From Cacajao melanocephalus (Eukaryota > Chordata > Mammalia > Primates > Pitheciidae), in the NCBI GenBank assembly GCA_963573385.1, contig CAUYLG010034984.1, positions 1-64,000 on the forward strand: a DNA stretch of 64,000 nucleotides, written 5' to 3'. Of the stretch, positions 56,806 to 64,000 are shown piece by piece. The translations under genes and the position numbers were made by a program. The notes beneath the pieces were generated by a model. It was given only the letters and a program-made list of their open reading frames with translations, did not search any database and had not been told where the DNA came from. Numbering within the stretch: the stretch's first letter is position 1; the number at the start of each line of letters is the position of its first letter.

Positions 56806-57754
56806 ACTAGATGGTTTTTAATGGGCAACTAAGCTTGTGAACCATGAACTTAGGGGACCAGAGAAATAAGACTGGGGAAACTGTCCCCAATAACAGAAAG
56901 ATGATTTTTTGGTGGCACCCACGCTGTTTGTCCGACTCTTGGTCCAGCCATAGGATATGTGCAGATTCTTGGCCTCTGGCCTCCCCCGTCCTCAGCAGGC
57001 CTGGCCTCCTCTGCTGCCCAGTCTTGCAAGGTCCTTGGGGCTTTCCTCTGCCTCGGAGCAGGCTGGGGCTTGCTGTGGCTGCAGTCTGGATCATCACTTG
57101 TGGGGGTGAGCTGGGGCTCTCTTCGTGCCTGGTGTGTTCTGGGTAATGGAGTTGTGGTTAAAGCAAGCTCATTTCATCGGCTCCACCCTCTATCTCTCCC
57201 CACATCCTTTGTTACCCTGCTCATGTGATCTCCCCTGGTCTATTCTGTTTCTCCTCCATCTTACTAGGGGCTCTAGAGGCAGTGAGCCATCCCTACCATC
57301 TAATAACATGGCAATTCAATCTTGAACATCAGCAGTACAAACATGGGGAATAGGAGTCTTGTGGCTTTAAAATAATATTTCATTAGGGTTGGTTTTGATT
57401 AACGACATTTTATTCTTTAGCCCAATGTTCTCTAGATTTTATCTCTCACACATCCTGGTTCCTTTTTTACCTGGCTTGTAGCATGGTGAGTGGTTTCCTG
57501 TTTTCTATACAAATCAGTGATCTTTTTTTTTTTTTTGTCAACCCTATTAGGTGTTGGGGAACAGAGGACACGGAGGGGAGAAGGGAAGGAGAGCTTCGAT
57601 GTAAATTACTGTCAGAAAAAAAAGACTCAGGTTACTATCTCTTTTTGGTCTGACTGTTGAGTTCAGAGCTAACCCTGTGTTTACGGATTTGTGAAGTGCA
57701 GGGTATCAGAAGTGAACACTTCGAGAATCTAACCCAGAATCGAATCTGACAATC
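56806..57754 (+). other. ZC3HAV1 intron 1, unassigned part
   Basis: Locally GC-rich around 56940-57130, with 100-codon open frames on both strands (56844-57146 plus; 56807-57097 minus) that show no recognisable domain. Read as non-coding. Confidence 0.4.
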
Positions 57755-57895
57755 GCAACCAGCGGTACGTTGGAATCATTTGGGCTCCCACCCCAGTCAA
57801 ATGAAGCCAGTCTCCAAGGGTGTGGCCCCGGTTTGGGTAGTCTCGACACTGCCCAGGTGATGATTATGTGTAGCCAGGAGTGAGAATCACTGTGC
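57755..57895 (+). repeat. MER5A-like fragment
   Basis: Tail GCCCAGGTGATGATTATG and GAGTGAGAATCACTG match the 3' end of the element. Confidence 0.5.
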
Positions 57896-58328
57896 AGACT
57901 GTTTAGACCGCACCCGTGGTGGGGGAGAGTGCTTACTGACTGGGCTAAGATAACATTTTGTTCTGTAGTTGGAGGAGAAAAGTGGAAAGGTCATCTGTTT
58001 TTAGGCCTTTGGCCTGAGTTCCTTAAAGAGAGATAATTCTGCCTCTTTCAAGGATGTCATTCCTCTTTTTTTAAAAAAAGGTATCACCTCTTACCGTAAC
58101 TCGCCCTGTTTGAGGTTTATCTGCTCCAAGTGTGGGTAGCAATCTGTAAATGCTTGTTTTGTTCTAGGAAATTCATAATAGTTTGTAGGAGAGCTTTTTT
58201 TGTACTGGCGAGAGGGGAGTTCCCACAGCTTTTAACCAACCTTCTGTAGGACCTGTTGTCCTTTCTGGGGAGGTGGCCCTGAGCTGCTGAACTCCAAGTA
58301 TGTTCCTAAAACCAGATTGTGACACGTG

Positions 58329-58548
58329 CAAATTCTTGGCCTCCACCCCTAGATTTACTGATTCAGAGACTCTAGGGTGGGGGCGCAGGAATCTAACAGA
58401 CCCTCTGTCTAGGTGATGCTGATGTGTGCTAAAAGCTTGAGAATCACCCTTTACGTCTGGGATGGGGCCTGAGAATCTGCATTTCTGACAACCTCCCAAG
58501 TAATGCTGATGATACTGGCCCAGAGACCAAACTTTCAGGATTGCTAGC
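58329..58548 (+). repeat. Two tandem MER5A-like fragments
   Basis: One copy ends at GCTTGAGAATCACC (58448) and a second, partial copy starts again at GGATGGGGCCTGAGAATC and ends near 58548. Confidence 0.6.
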
Positions 58549-58655
58549 TTAGCAAACCCCAAGAGGCCATGGGAGCCTTTCACACTATTTTCTGGCTGAA
58601 GCCCACTAGCCAATATTAGGCACCTGAAGGTGGGACAGAATGATTGGAAGAAAGT

Positions 58656-60090
<1,435 letters not shown>

Positions 60091-60091
60091 G

Positions 60092-60256
60092 GTGGCACGG
60101 TGGCTTACGTCTGTTATCCCAGCACCTAGGCCTACGTGGGAGGATCGCTTGAGCCCAGGAGTTTGAGGCTATGGTAAGCTGTGATTGCGCCACTGTGCTC
60201 CAGCCTGGACAACAGCGTGAGACCCTGTCTCAAAAAAAAAAAAAAAAAAAAAAAAG
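60092..60256 (+). mobile_element. Free left Alu monomer
   Basis: One arm only (GGTGGCACGGTGGCTTACG to CCTGTCTC) with about 28 A; resembles the fossil monomer stage rather than a broken dimer. Confidence 0.75.
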
Positions 60257-61239
60257 AAAACATTAATGGTAATGGCTAATGGCCATCAGAACAATGAGGT
60301 AAGATCCTTGTGAGGTAACTAGGCTCACACTCATCTGGTCAAGCCACCATAGAGGGGATTTCTGCTTTGAGCTGAAGGCTGGAGGGGATTATTTTTCGAA
60401 GGCCTTTCCTGGTGTAGGAGTCCTTCCTCTGGGAGTGATAAAGTGAAGTGTTAGCCCCGCTGCTGAAGGTTCTGGGTGGGGCATGGCGGGGACTGGTTAT
60501 CTGAAACCACTGTGCAGGAGCAAAAGGCTGAGGTCGACCTTATCAAAGAGTGCCAGGAAGCCAGGGTCATGGGGTGGAGAAGGCAAGGAGGGGGCCCGCC
60601 TGGGAGAATGGCAAGGATAGAGGCTGCGCTAGAGCCTGAGTACCTGCCCTTGACTTCTCCAGGAGGCAAGGGACATGCAGGGCTGGCCAGGTTTCAAGGG
60701 CTTGGCTCCCGGTTAACAGGGTCCATGATTCTCTGATGTTTTTCATGTGAAGTTAACACTGCAAGATCTGAAGACCATCTTGAGAGTTTCAGACACAATT
60801 TACACGCAGGTAATAGCATTGAATAAGTGACTTTTAAAGATTAATTCTTAGAGCATAACTGTTAACCTAGATGTTTACATTTTCAAAAAATCATCAATTT
60901 TGATAAGATCATTTTGCGTTTCTATTTACCGGTGACAAACAATTAAAAAATAATAGTGCAACAGATAATATTCAATATTTGGGAAATGAAAGAGAGCTAT
61001 TAAAAGAAAAATTTAAATTCATAATAGGAAAAAACAGAATAAATGGAGAGATAAATAAATAAAACTTGAATAAATGGAGAGATATTTTCTGTTCCAGAAT
61101 CAGATTTAATGAAGTTAATGTGATATACTTAATATCCAATCTAATTTATAGAGTTAATAGAAATTAAATTTCAAATATACTGTTTTATGAAAATTGACAT
61201 AATGTATTCCCTAATAAAATTTTTATATGAAAATAATAG
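60257..61239 (+). other. ZC3HAV1 intron 1, mixed unassigned
   Basis: 60257-60740 unassigned; 60830-61239 AT-rich and perhaps decayed L1, not firm. Confidence 0.35.
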
Positions 61240-61302
61240 GCTGCATGCAGTGGCTCACATCTGTAATCCCAGTGCTTTGGGAGGCCAAGAAGGGAGGATC
61301 AA
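61240..61302 (+). mobile_element. Alu 5' stub
   Basis: Only the first about 62 bases of an Alu (GGCTGCATGCAGTGGCTC) are present. Confidence 0.8.
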
Positions 61303-61414
61303 AGAAAAGAAAAGAATAGTTAAGCACACTAAAGAGTTTTTTGAAAAGATGTAAGCCAATGATATGAAAAATTACTCTGTTAATATGTAAAGTATATTTA
61401 ATATGTTAACAAAG

Positions 61415-61740
<326 letters not shown>

Positions 61741-61817
61741 TTATAAACTGGATTCAAAGCACAACAGTAGATTGATTAAAAACACAACAGCAATTACAAT
61801 TACAATTGTTCTTTTTT

Positions 61818-62128
61818 AATGTTTTATTTATTTCTTAGAGACAGACTGAGTCTTGTTCTGTCACCCAGGCTGGAGGTGCAGTGGCACAGTCATAAGCTCA
61901 CTGCAGCCTCAAACTTCCAGTCTCACGTGACCCTCCCGCCTCAGCCTCCCAAGTAGCTAGGACTACAGGTAAGCACCATCATCCCATGCTAATTTTTAAA
62001 AACGTTTGTAGAGGCATGGTTCTTACTATTTTGGTCTGGCTGGTCTCAAGCTCCTGCCCTTAAGTGCTCTTCCTGCCTTGGTCTCTCAAAGTGCTGGGGT
62101 TACATACATGAGCCACGGTGCACAGCCC
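61818..62128 (-). mobile_element. Alu, old
   Basis: TTTATTTATTTC head, diverged body (CAGTCATAAGCTCACTGCAGC), ends GTGCACAGCCCC. Confidence 0.87.
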
Positions 62129-62394
62129 CAGTGGTTCTAAACTTGATAAAACGTTGATAAAAAAATAGTCTAGGACAACGAAATAAGAAATGAATCATAT
62201 TTAATAGATGTAATTGAGAAAAGTTGATGTAAAAACACTTATGTCCTCTGATGTCATTTATTATAATAATCTCCAGATGTTTTAAAGAATTAATATTGAA
62301 AATACGTCTTTTAAAAGTTTAATTAGTATATATAAAATAGTTATCTAACTGTGGTGGGTAAATTAATTTTGCAACTGTTAAAGCAGTAGGCTAG

Positions 62395-62690
62395 GGCCAG
62401 GCGTGGTGGCTTATGCATGTAATCCCAACACTTTGGGAGGCTGAGGCGAGTGGATCACTTCAGGTCAGGAGTTTGAGACCAGCCTGGCCAACATGGTGAA
62501 ACCTCCTCTCTACAAAAATACAAAAATTAGCTGGGCATGGTAGTGGGCAGCTGTAATCCCAGCTACTTGGGAGGCTGAGACACAATAATCGCTTGAACCT
62601 GGGAGGTGAGAGGAGATGGTGCCACTGCACTCCCCAGGTGACATCCCCTGGGAGACGGAGTGAGACTCAGTCTCAAAAGAAAAATAAATA
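62395..62690 (+). mobile_element. Alu with target duplication
   Basis: Right arm partly rearranged near 62610-62640; AAAGCAGTAGG lies before and after. Confidence 0.9.
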
Positions 62691-62799
62691 AAATAAAGCA
62701 GTAGGGTAAATTATAAATGGCAAATTGGAAACAATAACAATCTTAATCGATTCACGATAAAAAGGAAAAAATGCAAAACTATTGAAATAAAGCTGGTAA

Positions 62800-63976
<1,177 letters not shown>

Positions 63977-64000
63977 AAAAGTGGAATGAGTTTGTTATGT

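Overview
The window is nuclear DNA of a primate. It contains about fifty Alu elements and several 7SL/Alu monomers, and its two spliced genes match the ends of TTC26 (IFT56) and ZC3HAV1 (ZAP), neighbours on human chromosome 7q34 as I recall. The window lies in the opposite orientation to the usual human chromosome 7 numbering, so TTC26 is on the minus strand on the left and ZC3HAV1 is on the plus strand on the right. Both reading frames differ from the human proteins as I remember them (about four changes in 239 TTC26 residues, about ten in 103 ZC3HAV1 residues). I therefore read the source as a non-human primate, perhaps not a close relative of human. This is inference from memory, not an alignment.

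Layout. 1-21.7 kb: the 5' half of TTC26, seven exons with clean AG/GT borders. They encode residues 1-239 of an intraflagellar-transport TPR protein, and later exons lie beyond the left edge. The introns hold Alus, a sense L1 (395-3183), a HAL1-like element (about 11.0-13.1 kb), a terminal-inverted-repeat DNA transposon (17623-17977) and a candidate alternative first exon (17294-17333). 21.7-22.1 kb: the TTC26 promoter, with an RFX X-box as expected for a cilium gene.

22.4-43.7 kb: an intergenic block with no convincing host gene. It holds two broken class I (gammaretrovirus-like) endogenous retroviruses. The first is a minus-strand provirus with paired LTRs, gag and env traces but no recognisable pol (22431-27451). 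The second is a plus-strand pol remnant with protease, RT, RNase H, integrase and a dUTPase-like tail (about 37.2-41.6 kb). Also here are LTR-like segments, a Tigger-like DNA transposon split by an Alu (36295-37158) and microsatellites.

43.7-64 kb: the CpG-rich, TATA-containing ZC3HAV1 promoter and exon 1 (CDS 44495-44802), then about 19 kb of intron 1 filled with Alu, L1, MER5A-like and MIR sequence. Exon 2 was not found and should lie to the right.

The two genes have separate jobs, ciliary transport and zinc-finger antiviral defence, and share only the divergent intergenic interval. I found no bacterial-type operons, CRISPR arrays, tRNA or rRNA genes. Nothing here looks like a wholly new biological system. 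The most useful leads are the alternative TTC26 first exon, the X-box, the TATA/ISRE-like promoter of ZC3HAV1 and the structures of the two retroviral remnants. Nearly all short ORFs in the window are translations of Alu or L1 sequence.
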